Assembly (NCBI GenBank): GCA_020404105.1
Contig: JADBWH010000029.1
Coordinates: 1 to 64,000 of the forward strand
Direction: 5' to 3'
DNA length: 64,000 bases
Origin: Pseudanabaena sp. M53BS1SP1A06MG
Lineage (GTDB): Bacteria; Cyanobacteriota; Cyanobacteriia; Pseudanabaenales; Pseudanabaenaceae
Shown: positions 15,691-25,159 of the stretch, piece by piece
How positions within the stretch are numbered: the stretch's first letter is position 1
How the letters are laid out: each line of letters begins with the position of its first letter
Translations under genes and position numbers: made by a program
Notes under the pieces: generated by a model
Databases searched by the model: none
Told to the model about the DNA's origin: nothing
What the model saw: only the letters and a program-made list of their open reading frames with translations

Positions 15691-15772
15691 TAAAAATAAA
15701 AGCCTTGCCTAGCAAGACTTTTATTTTTAGGCTTTGAGAGAGGATTTGCTACGCAAATCACCTCTCAAAGCC
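15691..15772. repeat. two adjacent hairpins
   Basis: TAAAAATAAAAG pairs with CTTTTATTTTTA (15691-15729). It is followed at once by GGCTTTGAGAG/CTCTCAAAGCC with an inner GATTTGC/GCAAATC (15730-15772). The second resembles the small solitary palindromes seen at other 3' ends of this window. The remaining bases to the next family A copy hold nothing else I recognise. Confidence 0.6.
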
Positions 15773-15990
15773 CATCTAAAATTTGGTTGATCGCATAGCA
15801 AACGACCAAAGCTTCTAAATTTTAAGGTTACTTATACCTCATATACCTACCTGTAGCGCTTTTTAAATAATCCTGCACTTCACTTGACTGGGACGCACTG
15901 TAACTATAACAACATCTATCCATAACCTTGCCTTTATCGTCTACATGCCATACGATGACTTAGCATAATTAATGCTTATTAAAAAATTAA

Positions 15991-16095
15991 TAAGTAGCTA
16001 GACATAAGTAAACTAAATACCGAGAGTTTTGTTCCGCCCGCATAGCGGGCGGAACAAAACTCTCAGTTTGGGTTTTAATTAAGTTGAGCTACTTA
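15991..16095. repeat. family A MITE-like repeat, copy A2
   Basis: Same ends and core as A1, with the hairpin loop changed (CCGCCCGCATAGCGGGCGG). It lies about 95 bases upstream of the diguanylate cyclase start. Confidence 0.88.
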
Positions 16096-16191
16096 ACCTA
16101 TCAAGAAAGTTGGATTCAACTAATTATTTGGCAATTCGTTCAAGCTGTTTTAGAATTGCTAAACCCAACATCCAATCTGGAAAAGTAAAGC

Positions 16192-17040
16192 ATGGAAGCT
16201 GAAAATAGTAAACAAGTTCCCAAGGAACCACTTTTCTTGACTAGAGTTGAAAACCTTGAGAAAGAGATTAATGATTTAAAAGCTCAAAATCAAAATCTCA
16301 AAGATCAGTTAAACTCCAAGATTCTTCAGGAACAGCAACTCGCCCTCGCTAACTATTCCCTACAAACAGAAATAATTGATCGCCAACAGACTGAGGCAGC
16401 TCTGAGATTACTTTTAGAGAAACTGACAAGTGAAAAAAATGATTTAGAACTAATTTTAGATACTACTACTGCCCATAGTGACACTATTGAAGCACTGCTT
16501 TATGAAAAAGTACTATCGCTTGTCCGTGAAGTAACGATTGACGGATTAACTCAAATTTCTAATCGGCGCAACTTCGATCAACACTTAGCGACTGAATGGC
16601 AACGTCTAGCTAGAGAAGGCTCACCACTTTCTTTACTATTATGTGATGTGGATTTTTTTAAACGCTTTAATGATCGCTATGGGCATCCTGCTGGAGATAC
16701 ATGTTTAAAGTCGGTAGCAAAGGCGATCAAAACTTGTATCCGTCGTCCCGCCGATTTAGCAGCCCGTTATGGCGGTGAGGAATTTGCGGTAATTTTGCCG
16801 AGTACACAAAAAGAGGGAGCACTATATATCGCCAAAAAAATTTGTCAAACTGTCAATGCTCTCCAAATTCCTCATGAAGCCTCCTATGTAAGCAATTATG
16901 TTTCATTGAGTATTGGGGCATCTACAATATTCCCTGAGCGAAAAATCGATCCCAAGATTCTCATTGAAGCCGCCGATAAGGGTTTATATTTAGCAAAAAA
17001 TCAAGGACGTGATCGTGCAATATTTAGTAATAATCCTTAA
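16192..17040 (+). CDS. GGDEF-domain diguanylate cyclase
   Basis: A 282-residue protein that should make cyclic di-GMP from GTP. Residues 1-115 form a long coiled coil (EKEINDLKAQNQNLKDQL heptads) with no recognisable sensor, so activation probably depends on dimerisation through the coil or a partner. The GGDEF domain (about 120-280) has DGLTQISNRRNFD, the metal-binding DVDFFKRFNDRYGH and the active-site GGEEF. An inhibitory I-site RxxD (RPAD) lies five residues before GGEEF. All catalytic features are present, so activity with product inhibition is expected. It is cytoplasmic, with no membrane segment. It is convergent with glgP across a strong hairpin. Confidence 0.93.
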   Translation: MEAENSKQVPKEPLFLTRVENLEKEINDLKAQNQNLKDQLNSKILQEQQLALANYSLQTEIIDRQQTEAALRLLLEKLTSEKNDLELILDTTTAHSDTIEALLYEKVLSLVREVTIDGLTQISNRRNFDQHLATEWQRLAREGSPLSLLLCDVDFFKRFNDRYGHPAGDTCLKSVAKAIKTCIRRPADLAARYGGEEFAVILPSTQKEGALYIAKKICQTVNALQIPHEASYVSNYVSLSIGASTIFPERKIDPKILIEAADKGLYLAKNQGRDRAIFSNNP

Positions 17041-17147
17041 CGTAAGTTCGACAAATTTTGACAGTTGTAATTATTGTAAAACATGTATTTCAAGGAATCC
17101 AATTTGAGAATTAAGAATTAAAGTACATTTAGAAAAATACAAAAACA

Positions 17148-17182
17148 TTTTCTGAAGTGCGGCAAAGCCGCACTTCAGAAAA
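17148..17182. terminator. 16-bp perfect hairpin shared by convergent genes
   Basis: TTTTCTGAAGTGCGGC (17148-17163) and its complement (17167-17182) with loop AAA end six bases before the glgP stop. The flanking A and T runs would give a U-rich tail on both strands, so a bidirectional terminator is likely. Confidence 0.75.
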
Positions 17183-17188
17183 ATACTC

Positions 17189-19723
17189 CTAACCACCAAC
17201 ATTAAGAGTTGCTTTTGCTGGATCGTAAGGTTCTAGTTCAACTTTAACTGGTTTTACATGCCAGATATCATCGCAGTATTCCTTAATGGTACGATCAGAA
17301 GAGAACTTACCAGAACGAGCAACATTGAGAATACTCATAGTTGTCCAACCCTCAAGATCCTTATAGGCTTCAGCCACACGAGCCTGACAATCTACATAGG
17401 CTTGATAATCCGCCAGTAGCATATAATCGTCACGGTAGAGTAAAGCATCGACAAGAGGCTTAAACAAATCCTTTCTGCTTGGGGAGAAATATCCCATTGC
17501 TAAGCGATCAAGCACATGACGCAATTCTTCATTCTTCTCGTAGTAAGAATAAGGATTATAACCTTCAGTCTTTATTTGCTCAACCTCTACGGCAGTAAGA
17601 CCAAAGAGGAAGAAATTATCTTCGCCAACTTCTTCACGAATCTCGATATTCGCTCCATCTAATGTACCAATGGTCAAGGCTCCATTCATAGTAAATTTCA
17701 TGTTGCCTGTACCAGAAGCTTCCTTACCTGCGGTAGAGATTTGTTCTGATAGATCCGCTGCAGGATAAATTAATTGTCCAAGGGAAGCACTGAAGTTCGC
17801 TAAGAAGACAACCTTAATCCGTCCATGCACATCAGGGTCACGATTAACAACATCTGCAACCGCATTAATTGCTTTGATAATCAACTTCGCCATAAAGTAC
17901 CCAGGAGCCGCCTTACCACCAAAAATGAAGGTGCGAGGAGTCATCTGAATACTAGGATTTTGCTTAATGCGAAGGTACAGAGCGATGATATGCAATAGGT
18001 CAAGATGTTGACGCTTGTATTCATGAATCCGCTTCACTTGAATATCAAAGATAGAATTGACATCCACTTCCACGCAATTGTGCGCCATGATGTAATCAGC
18101 AAGCTTTTGCTTATTAGCTTGTTTGATCTGTCTCCAGCGATCGCGAAAATCTTTGTCATCCACAAAAGTTTCGAGTTTACGCAGTTCATCAAGATGCTTG
18201 AGCCACGTATCACCAATTTTTTCAGTAATCAATCCTGATAAAGCAGGGTTGGCTAGTAAGACCCAACGGCGAGGGGTAACACCATTAGTTTTGTTATTAA
18301 ATTTTTCTGGCCAGAGTTTATAGAAATCTCTTAAAACATCCTGCTTAAGTAGTTCTGTGTGCAAGGCCGCGACCCCATTAACAGCATGACTACCAACAGT
18401 CGCCAAGTTTGCCATGCGTACTTGTTTGCCATTACCCTCTTCGATGATAGAGAGACGAGACAATAATTCTTCATCATCTGGATACCAAGTTTGGACATCC
18501 TGCAAGAAGCGATGATTGATCTCGTAAATGATTTCCAAATGACGAGGCAATAAGCTCTCAAACAGAGGTACTCCCCACTTTTCCAAGGCTTCAGGCATGA
18601 GTGTGTGGTTAGTATAAGCAAAAGTGCTTTGGGTAATGCGCCATGCTTCATCCCAATACAGACCATGCTCATCAACCAACAGGCGCATCATTTCCGCAAT
18701 GCTAATCGCGGGATGCGTGTCATTTAGCTGAATCGCTGCATGTTCAGGTAAGTTGTCAAGACGATTATACTTTTTGAGATGACGACGAATAATGTCTTGT
18801 AATGAGCAGGAAACAAAGAAAAATTGCTGTTCTAGACGCAACTGGCGACCTTGAGGGGTATTGTCGTTGGGATAGAGAACCTTGGAAATGGTTTCTGATT
18901 TGATCTTGGTTGCTACAGCACCATCATAGTCGCCAGAGTTAAAAGCTTGGAAGTTAAAATCTTCGCCTGCTTCTGCTTTCCATAGACGCAAAGTATTTAC
19001 GGTATTGGTTTGATATCCAGGGACAGGAGTATCATGGGGAATGCCTTCAACGGTAAAGCTAGGAATCCAACGGGTATGCGGAAGACCGCGATCATCATTA
19101 TAAATTTCTGTATGTCCACCAAATTTGACCTGAACCGTGGATTCATAGCGGACGACTTCCCAAGGATTGCCACAACGGAGCCATTTGTCAGGAATCTCCA
19201 CCTGCCAGCCATGTTGAATCGATTGGTTGAAAATGCCAAATTCATAGCGGATGCCATAGCCCATGGCTGGGACTTCTAGGGTAGCTAGAGAATCAAGAAA
19301 ACATGCGGCTAAACGTCCTAGACCACCATTTCCTAGACCAGGATCGGGTTCTTGCTCTAAGATTTCGTTTAAGTCTAGTCCCGACTCTCGCACAGCTTGC
19401 TCGATTGATTCATAGAGGTCAAGGTTAATCAAGCTATTACCGAGATGTCGTCCCATCAAAAATTCGGCAGAAAGGTAATAAACTGTCTTGATGTCTTGCT
19501 CATGATATACCTTGAGGGTTTGAAGCCAACGTTGCAACAGGCGATCGCGTGTGGTGTACGATAGCGCCATGTAATAATCGGTAAAATTTGCCAGAAGTGC
19601 TAGTTTGCCTTGTATGTAGAAAAGATTATCGGCAAATGCTCGCTTCAGGGTTTCAATACTTAAACCTGTGCGATCATCTTCTACCGTAATATTGCTGATT
19701 TGATTAGCAACATTTGTTTGCAT
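17189..19723 (-). CDS. glgP: glycogen phosphorylase
   Basis: An 844-residue glycogen/starch phosphorylase that releases glucose-1-phosphate from alpha-1,4-glucan using pyridoxal phosphate. The PLP-lysine region reads EASGTGNMKFTMNGAL, followed by GTLDGANIEIREEVG. The substrate region GNGGLGRLAACFLDSLATL and the block NDTHPAISIAEMMRLLVDE are also conserved. Length and ends fit the family. The ATG at 19721-19723 gives MQTNVANQISNITVE. It is monocistronic, and no other glycogen gene is nearby. Regulation is not visible from the upstream sequence. Confidence 0.97.
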   Translation of the reverse strand: MQTNVANQISNITVEDDRTGLSIETLKRAFADNLFYIQGKLALLANFTDYYMALSYTTRDRLLQRWLQTLKVYHEQDIKTVYYLSAEFLMGRHLGNSLINLDLYESIEQAVRESGLDLNEILEQEPDPGLGNGGLGRLAACFLDSLATLEVPAMGYGIRYEFGIFNQSIQHGWQVEIPDKWLRCGNPWEVVRYESTVQVKFGGHTEIYNDDRGLPHTRWIPSFTVEGIPHDTPVPGYQTNTVNTLRLWKAEAGEDFNFQAFNSGDYDGAVATKIKSETISKVLYPNDNTPQGRQLRLEQQFFFVSCSLQDIIRRHLKKYNRLDNLPEHAAIQLNDTHPAISIAEMMRLLVDEHGLYWDEAWRITQSTFAYTNHTLMPEALEKWGVPLFESLLPRHLEIIYEINHRFLQDVQTWYPDDEELLSRLSIIEEGNGKQVRMANLATVGSHAVNGVAALHTELLKQDVLRDFYKLWPEKFNNKTNGVTPRRWVLLANPALSGLITEKIGDTWLKHLDELRKLETFVDDKDFRDRWRQIKQANKQKLADYIMAHNCVEVDVNSIFDIQVKRIHEYKRQHLDLLHIIALYLRIKQNPSIQMTPRTFIFGGKAAPGYFMAKLIIKAINAVADVVNRDPDVHGRIKVVFLANFSASLGQLIYPAADLSEQISTAGKEASGTGNMKFTMNGALTIGTLDGANIEIREEVGEDNFFLFGLTAVEVEQIKTEGYNPYSYYEKNEELRHVLDRLAMGYFSPSRKDLFKPLVDALLYRDDYMLLADYQAYVDCQARVAEAYKDLEGWTTMSILNVARSGKFSSDRTIKEYCDDIWHVKPVKVELEPYDPAKATLNVGG

Positions 19724-20318
19724 AGAATTATTCCTGAATGGTTATTTGTCTTATTGCCGTTCTGCTGACCCTAAGGCGGAGGGCAAGGCTACTTTCCTAT
19801 CGAAGCATAAACTTTGAGGTGTTGAACATTTATTAACTGATAATTTATGTTTAGAAGGAATAATATTTATGGTTTCATGACATCAGCTTAAATTCTTATG
19901 AAAAAAAGACTTGTTAGGATTTTAAATTAGCAAGGCATAACTGAAAAATAGATTTAAAATCTACGGCTCTTGCTACACATGCACCACAGGTTTTGGTGTT
20001 TTGAGATATAACTTTTAGGCTATAACTAAAGATGATTTACGACGCATCATGCCGTAAATCATCTTTGTTATGGTCGTTATGGTAGAGTTTCTAATTCTGA
20101 AGGAAGAAGGCACAAAGCCTTAATTATCCTTACGATACCAGCCCTTTCCTTTTTTGGGCTACTAATAACAGGAGCTTAACTACTCAGCAGGTTCAAATTT
20201 ATATAGCGATTATCAATCTGCTTGTGTCATTAATTATGGTTATCAACTAACTTAAATTTTACTGAGAGTTAGCCAATAAACAAACTCAGCCTTTTAGTTT
20301 TCTTTGGAGAATATGCGT
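19724..20318. other. divergent intergenic region glgP / CHAT gene
   Basis: No gene is supported in these 595 bases. There is a 14-bp perfect hairpin AAAGATGATTTACG/CGTAAATCATCTTT (20028-20041 and 20053-20066). Smaller stems occur near 20108-20125 (AAGGC/GCCTT) and 20140-20160 (AGCCC/GGGCT around a T-rich loop). Promoters for both flanking genes must lie here, but I cannot point to clear boxes. Confidence 0.35.
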
Positions 20319-21932
20319 ATGCGACTTTCACCTATATGGTTGCTTTCCTTAATATTGACAATCATTTCTTTGAATTTCGCTAAACCTGCGCGATCACAAA
20401 CTTCTGAGCCATATATACAGACTCCTAAACCACCAACATCACGTCCAAGTAGTGGCTTCGACCCATCACGAATTTTAGATCTGATCAATTTATTAGCTCG
20501 TCCCAGTAGCTCAACACCGAACGAGCAAGTAGACTTATCGCCCGACATTGCCGAGATTCGCGGACAAATCAGTCGGTTGTACTTTCTCCTAGCGAGACAA
20601 TACTCCGTCCAAAATCAAATACCTGAATCCTGTAATGCCCTTGAAAATGCTTACATTACAGAATTAGAAGCCTATTTACGCAAGAGACTGCGATCGCGTC
20701 AACCTTCCAGTAATGACTGCTATACCTCTGAGGTAAAAAGGATCTCACAGCTAACAGGCAGTCCAACAGCTCTAATTTACGCTACGACCTCTAAGGGTGG
20801 TTTAGAAATAATTGCAGTCACGCCACCGAAGACAACTAAACCTGCTGGGATATTCCCTCGAACTCGTGTTGCTACCAAATCATTAGAGGAAAAGCTAGGT
20901 ATCCCCTCCAATGTTCTCTCAGATGATGTTCTGACTCAGAACAGCCGAACAGAGTCATACCCCGTTCGCAAAGTTGAACACAACGCTACTACGGAACAAG
21001 TTGATCAAGTCATCCTTGACTTTCGCAATAATTTACAAGACTACCAATCCTTCGACTTTTTGCCCCAATCACAGCAGCTTTATAATTGGGTAATTCGTCC
21101 CATTGAACCTGAGCTAGAGAAATCTCAGATTAAGACTATCGTATTCGTGATGAATGGGAATTTGCGTGTAGTTCCGCCTGCAGCTTTTCATGATGGACAA
21201 CGTTACCTAATTGAGAAATATGCGGTGACATCGATTCCTTCATGGCAACTTACCGAGATTAACCGCCCTGATCGCACATTGACTCCTCAAATCCTAGCTA
21301 TGGGACTTTCGGAATCCGTGGAAGGATTACCTGCTTTGCCAGCAGCTAAGTTAGAAGTGGAAGTAATCGCTTCTAAAGTATTAGTTGGAAAGAATTACCT
21401 AAATCGTGATTTTACGAAAGACAATTTGCGCTCACAAATCAGCAATCAAAAATTTGGGATAATTCACTTAGCAACCCATGCAAAATTTCTCCAAGAATCG
21501 CCTGCAAAATCCTTCATTCAATTTTGGGGTGATCAATTACAAATGAGTCAAATCTCCAATATGAATCTGACAACTGATTTACTAACCCTAAGTGCTTGCG
21601 AAACTGCCGTTGGTCAACATCTGGGTTTAGCAGGTTTAGCTGTAGATTCAGGTGCGACAAGTGTCTTGGCTTCACTATGGGCGGTGAGTGACGCAGGGAC
21701 TGCTCCTTTTATGGTTCGTTTTTATAGTGGCTTGCCATCTGCACCGAGTAAAGCGATTGCTCTTCAAGAGGCACAGTTAGCCTTTTTGAATGGAGAAGTT
21801 AAAATCAATAACAACCACATTCAAGGAATTAAAGGGTTTCCCAATATTCCATTTCCAATTAATGCCAGAGGAATCGATTTAAAACATCCCTACTTTTGGT
21901 CGTCATTCACTCTAGTTGGCAACTGGTTATAG
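20319..21932 (+). CDS. secreted CHAT-domain (caspase-like) protein
   Basis: I choose the ATG at 20319 because GGAG lies nine bases upstream; TTG 20304 and ATG 20313 are alternatives. The protein (537 residues) starts with a signal peptide (MRLSPIWLLSLILTI, cleaved near ARS-QTS), so it is exported. The middle (about 75-240) is helical and unassigned. From about residue 250 it is a CHAT domain, a caspase/gingipain-fold peptidase. The catalytic histidine is in IIHLATHAKF (about 387) and the cysteine in LTLSACETAVG (about 427), both intact. Most bacterial CHAT proteins carry tetratricopeptide repeats. None are obvious here. The substrate is unknown, and a role in programmed death or cell-surface proteolysis is only a guess. 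Confidence 0.88.
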   Translation: MRLSPIWLLSLILTIISLNFAKPARSQTSEPYIQTPKPPTSRPSSGFDPSRILDLINLLARPSSSTPNEQVDLSPDIAEIRGQISRLYFLLARQYSVQNQIPESCNALENAYITELEAYLRKRLRSRQPSSNDCYTSEVKRISQLTGSPTALIYATTSKGGLEIIAVTPPKTTKPAGIFPRTRVATKSLEEKLGIPSNVLSDDVLTQNSRTESYPVRKVEHNATTEQVDQVILDFRNNLQDYQSFDFLPQSQQLYNWVIRPIEPELEKSQIKTIVFVMNGNLRVVPPAAFHDGQRYLIEKYAVTSIPSWQLTEINRPDRTLTPQILAMGLSESVEGLPALPAAKLEVEVIASKVLVGKNYLNRDFTKDNLRSQISNQKFGIIHLATHAKFLQESPAKSFIQFWGDQLQMSQISNMNLTTDLLTLSACETAVGQHLGLAGLAVDSGATSVLASLWAVSDAGTAPFMVRFYSGLPSAPSKAIALQEAQLAFLNGEVKINNNHIQGIKGFPNIPFPINARGIDLKHPYFWSSFTLVGNWL

Positions 21933-21939
21933 CCTATAG

Positions 21940-22003
21940 TAAGTAGCCAGACATGAGTAAACTAAAACCCTCGGTTTGGGTCTTAATTAAGTTGAGCTAC
22001 TTA
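21940..22003. repeat. family A repeat lacking its central hairpin, copy A3
   Basis: Both ends are kept (TAAGTAGCCAGACATGAGTA at the left, TTAATTAAGTTGAGCTACTTA-type sequence at the right), but the GTTCCGCCCGC palindrome is gone and only ACCCTCGGTTTGGGT remains. The length is 64 instead of about 104 bases. Confidence 0.8.
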
Positions 22004-22086
22004 TTAGACACTTCCACTTGTTATTTTTACTACTTAATCAATCAATGAACTGTGTGGTATTTGCTCCGAAGAGAGAAAGTGATCGC

Positions 22087-23472
22087 TTATCCAAAAATTT
22101 CCGCAGGATCGGCAGACTGGACTTTGCGTAATGATATTGCTCCTGAAATCACACACATAATCATCGTTAAGATCATTACAGGAATTGCCTTGTCCCAAAT
22201 ATATAAGGGCAGTAAAGTGGCATTTCTTGTAAGATTATACAAACCAAAGGAGATTCCAAGCCCAGGGAGAAATCCGAGTATTGATAATACAAAAGCTTCC
22301 TGAATGACTACCTGTGCCAAGTAAAAATTGTTATAGCCCATTGCCTTAAGAGTGGCATATTCCGCAAGGTGATCGGATACATCAGTATATAAAATCTGAT
22401 AGACAATCACGATGCCAACAATAAAGCCCATGACTGTACCCAGAGTAAAGATAAAACCGATCGCTGTGCTTTTTTGCCAATATCCTTTTTCAAACTCAAT
22501 GTAACCTTGAACAGTCAAGATCCTAGTATCGTCAATTGCCGCATCTTGAGATTCTTTGAGATCCTCAATTGTTAAATCTGACTTAGCAATCAGCACCTTA
22601 TTTTTATCTTCTTCACGAATGAGATTGCCATCTGTACCAATACTCTCTTTGTATAGTATTTTGATTCTTTTGCCATCAGGTGATAATTTTTCGCGAGGTA
22701 AGACCACTATTTCCGCAGGTTGAGTAAGGATATAGTCTAGCATTGCCTCATAGGGGGATGCATTTGGTTTTAAGTTAATTAAGCCAACATTAATTAATCC
22801 TGAGCGACGATTGTCAAAGATTCGCAAAAAATTAGTATCACTAGTAATGATTGCTCCATCGGCAGCAAAGGATGCACCAAGTTCAAACAAACCACCGATC
22901 ATGAGTTTCCGATTAGCAACTTCGCGAGTCACTATATTTTGGCAAGTAAAAGCTGAGTTACTAAAGGTTGATTTGAGAGCTAGGGAGCCACATTCACTAA
23001 CAATCGGACCAAACTCATTACGTGAGGCGCGATCAAAGAGAACTACATCTTCAGTTTTGACACGATTAATATTGAACTCCGCTCCTGGCATTTTAAAAAC
23101 TTTGGCATCAGGATTGGCTCCCAATATTAAGATATTGCGCGTTTGTCCCGCAGGATCTTCTTTAATTTTCCAAGCGGCAAGCCCGATATACAGAGGATTG
23201 ACTGATTCAACTTGCTTCATCCCCAAGGCTTGATAAAGGCGACGTTGGGAAAAGTTTCGCATTCCCACAAGGTTAGTTGATTGGGGACTGATAATGACCA
23301 AATCCCCAACAAGATTGCTCTGGAGACGGATCGCACTGGTAAAGAGGGCATCGCGGAAACCAAGTTGTAAAAACATTAAAACCACCGCAAAGGTAATCCC
23401 TGCGATCGCTACCAACAAACGGCTTTTTTCATAGGTAAGCTGTAACCAAGCAAGAGGAACGGCAAAAATCAT
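22087..23472 (-). CDS. devC: DevC-like ABC exporter permease
   Basis: The inner-membrane permease of a DevBCA-type exporter (MacB/FtsX fold), which works with DevB and a TolC-like pore to export glycolipids or other compounds. The N-terminus IFAVPLAWLQLTYEKSRLLVA and the DALFTSAIRLQSNLVGDLVIIS block are typical of DevC. Four membrane segments are expected: one at residues 10-35 and three in the last 150. At 461 residues it is about 75 longer than usual. The extra sequence is a hydrophilic insert before the second membrane segment (LPREKLSPDGKRIKILYKES and following). It is three bases downstream of devB, so co-transcribed. No devA ATPase follows. Confidence 0.9.
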   Translation of the reverse strand: MIFAVPLAWLQLTYEKSRLLVAIAGITFAVVLMFLQLGFRDALFTSAIRLQSNLVGDLVIISPQSTNLVGMRNFSQRRLYQALGMKQVESVNPLYIGLAAWKIKEDPAGQTRNILILGANPDAKVFKMPGAEFNINRVKTEDVVLFDRASRNEFGPIVSECGSLALKSTFSNSAFTCQNIVTREVANRKLMIGGLFELGASFAADGAIITSDTNFLRIFDNRRSGLINVGLINLKPNASPYEAMLDYILTQPAEIVVLPREKLSPDGKRIKILYKESIGTDGNLIREEDKNKVLIAKSDLTIEDLKESQDAAIDDTRILTVQGYIEFEKGYWQKSTAIGFIFTLGTVMGFIVGIVIVYQILYTDVSDHLAEYATLKAMGYNNFYLAQVVIQEAFVLSILGFLPGLGISFGLYNLTRNATLLPLYIWDKAIPVMILTMIMCVISGAISLRKVQSADPAEIFG

Positions 23473-23475
23473 AGA

Positions 23476-24732
23476 TTAAACTTCAATTTTGACTCTGACT
23501 TGTAAATTCGTAAGCCCTGAAACTTTTTGGCTATTATCAAGCTTAATTTTGACTTCGATAATCCGTGCATCAGTTTTCGCAGCAGGATCGGTTCCTAGGA
23601 CATCATTTTTCGCAATTCGCAAACCAATTTGATCGACTTTGCCTGTAATTTCTCCTTCAAAGACTTCACTCTGGATAATTGCCTTCTGCCCAACTTTAAT
23701 CTTGCCAATGTCAGTCTCATAGATTTCGGCAACTACATACATCTGTTGAGTATTGCCAATTTCCACAACTCCATTGTTTTGACTGACAGTTTCTCCAATT
23801 TTAGAATTGACTTTGAGAATCTGACCATCAATAGGAGCACGAACTTGCGATAAGTCTAAATCAATTTCGGCTTTCTTGACATTCACGATCGCAGTTTGTA
23901 ACTGAGCCTCAGCAAATTGGACATCAGTTGGGCGGACTTCTCTAACACTGTTTAATAAGCCTTGGGATTGTCTTAATTGAAATTGTGCTTGCTGAATTTG
24001 TTGTTCTGCTTGGATAAACTGTCCTTGCAAAGTTTCGACCTTGAGGCGATAGGTATCAAGAACTGTTTGGGAAATCGCTCCTTCTTTATAAACCTGTAGA
24101 AAACGATTATAGTCTTTACCTGCAATTTCTAACTCAGCGCGAATTCTGGCGGCATTAGCCTCAATAGATTTGATATTGGCAGCAGCAGACATGACATTAC
24201 CCTCCTGGGCAATGATTTCACCACTTTTTGCACCAGCCTTAACTTTAGCAAGATTTCTTTCACTCTCCTGAGCTTGACTTTGGGCTTGAAGCAGAGCTGC
24301 AACTGAGCGATCATAACTGTCTAAGACGGCAATTACCTGCCCCTGCTTGACGATATCTCCTTCTTTGACCATTAACTTCACAATCCGAGATGTGCCAAGC
24401 GTAGAAGGAGAGGCAACTTTAATTACCTCTCCTTGTGGTTCTAAACGCCCTAGTGCACTAATGGCTTTGGGTTGATCTTTATTACTAGTGACATTATTTG
24501 TTGGCGCAGATGTATTTTGCTGTGGGTTAGAGCGTCCAAAGACGAGCCAAATACTCACGCCCAGTGCAGCAAGGGCTAAAGCGATCGCGGGAATCAAAAA
24601 TTTATTTGATCGCTTGGTTACTAAGGCATTTTTCATGTTATTAGGTTGAGAATTTTGGGGAGATGTTGTTTTCTCAGATCCGATTTCTAAGGATGATTCT
24701 GACTGTTTTCCTGATTGTTCTTCTACCTGCAT
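23476..24732 (-). CDS. devB: DevB-like membrane fusion protein (HlyD family)
   Basis: A 418-residue periplasmic adaptor linking the DevC permease to an outer-membrane channel. It has a single N-terminal membrane anchor (about 45-65, FLIPAIALALAALGVSIWLV), then a lipoyl/barrel-sandwich segment (EGDIVKQGQVIAVLDSYDRS). A long alpha-hairpin rich in Ala, Gln and Glu follows (about 140-285), then the returning lipoyl half (LDLSQVRAPIDGQILKV). ISALGRLEPQGEVIKV is characteristic of DevB. It is the first gene of a devBC pair. In heterocyst formers devBCA exports heterocyst glycolipid, but this homologue need not do so. Confidence 0.9.
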   Translation of the reverse strand: MQVEEQSGKQSESSLEIGSEKTTSPQNSQPNNMKNALVTKRSNKFLIPAIALALAALGVSIWLVFGRSNPQQNTSAPTNNVTSNKDQPKAISALGRLEPQGEVIKVASPSTLGTSRIVKLMVKEGDIVKQGQVIAVLDSYDRSVAALLQAQSQAQESERNLAKVKAGAKSGEIIAQEGNVMSAAANIKSIEANAARIRAELEIAGKDYNRFLQVYKEGAISQTVLDTYRLKVETLQGQFIQAEQQIQQAQFQLRQSQGLLNSVREVRPTDVQFAEAQLQTAIVNVKKAEIDLDLSQVRAPIDGQILKVNSKIGETVSQNNGVVEIGNTQQMYVVAEIYETDIGKIKVGQKAIIQSEVFEGEITGKVDQIGLRIAKNDVLGTDPAAKTDARIIEVKIKLDNSQKVSGLTNLQVRVKIEV

Positions 24733-24898
24733 ATACTCTCCACCGTCATTACTAAAACCTAATCAAAAAACTTGCCAATAGTCTACCAAGATATAACAAC
24801 TTGTTTGTGCATTAGAAACCCTACAATGAGGCTATATGCTGTAGCAGATTTTTTTCTCACTTTGGGTGGCGAAACAACTCTATAAAATTTGATCAAAA

Positions 24899-24991
24899 TA
24901 GGACTTACGCAAACCGAACGAATTTATTAGGCTTGAGGTAGATGTGGTGCGGGCGAAGCCCGCACCACATCTACCCAATGCGTAAGTCCTA
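24899..24991. repeat. family C palindromic repeat, copy C1
   Basis: TAGGACTTACGCAAACCGAA at the left, a perfect central palindrome GGTGCGGGC-GAA-GCCCGCACC extended to AGATGTGG/CCACATCT, and AATGCGTAAGTCCTA at the right. Close copies: 25536-25627, 40985-41077, 48730-48822, 55097-55189; a diverged inverted copy: 37481-37567. The rest of the devB upstream region, about 165 bases, shows no clear box. Confidence 0.88.
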
Positions 24992-25159
24992 CAAAAATGA
25001 AGATATAGTAATCCTAAATCAGATGTGAAATTATTTTTACAACTGCTTTGGCGTTGCAGTGCTAATTATGTTACGGCTGAACGATGAGAATCTTCGCCTG
25101 TCCCTACCACAATAAAACCTTAGTAGTGTTTTCACTACCATCAATTTCTATTGAGGCAG

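Noticed and set aside
20185-20205. tRNA-like GGTTCAAATTT in the glgP/CHAT intergenic region
   Set aside because: No acceptor stem, anticodon arm or D arm can be built around it.
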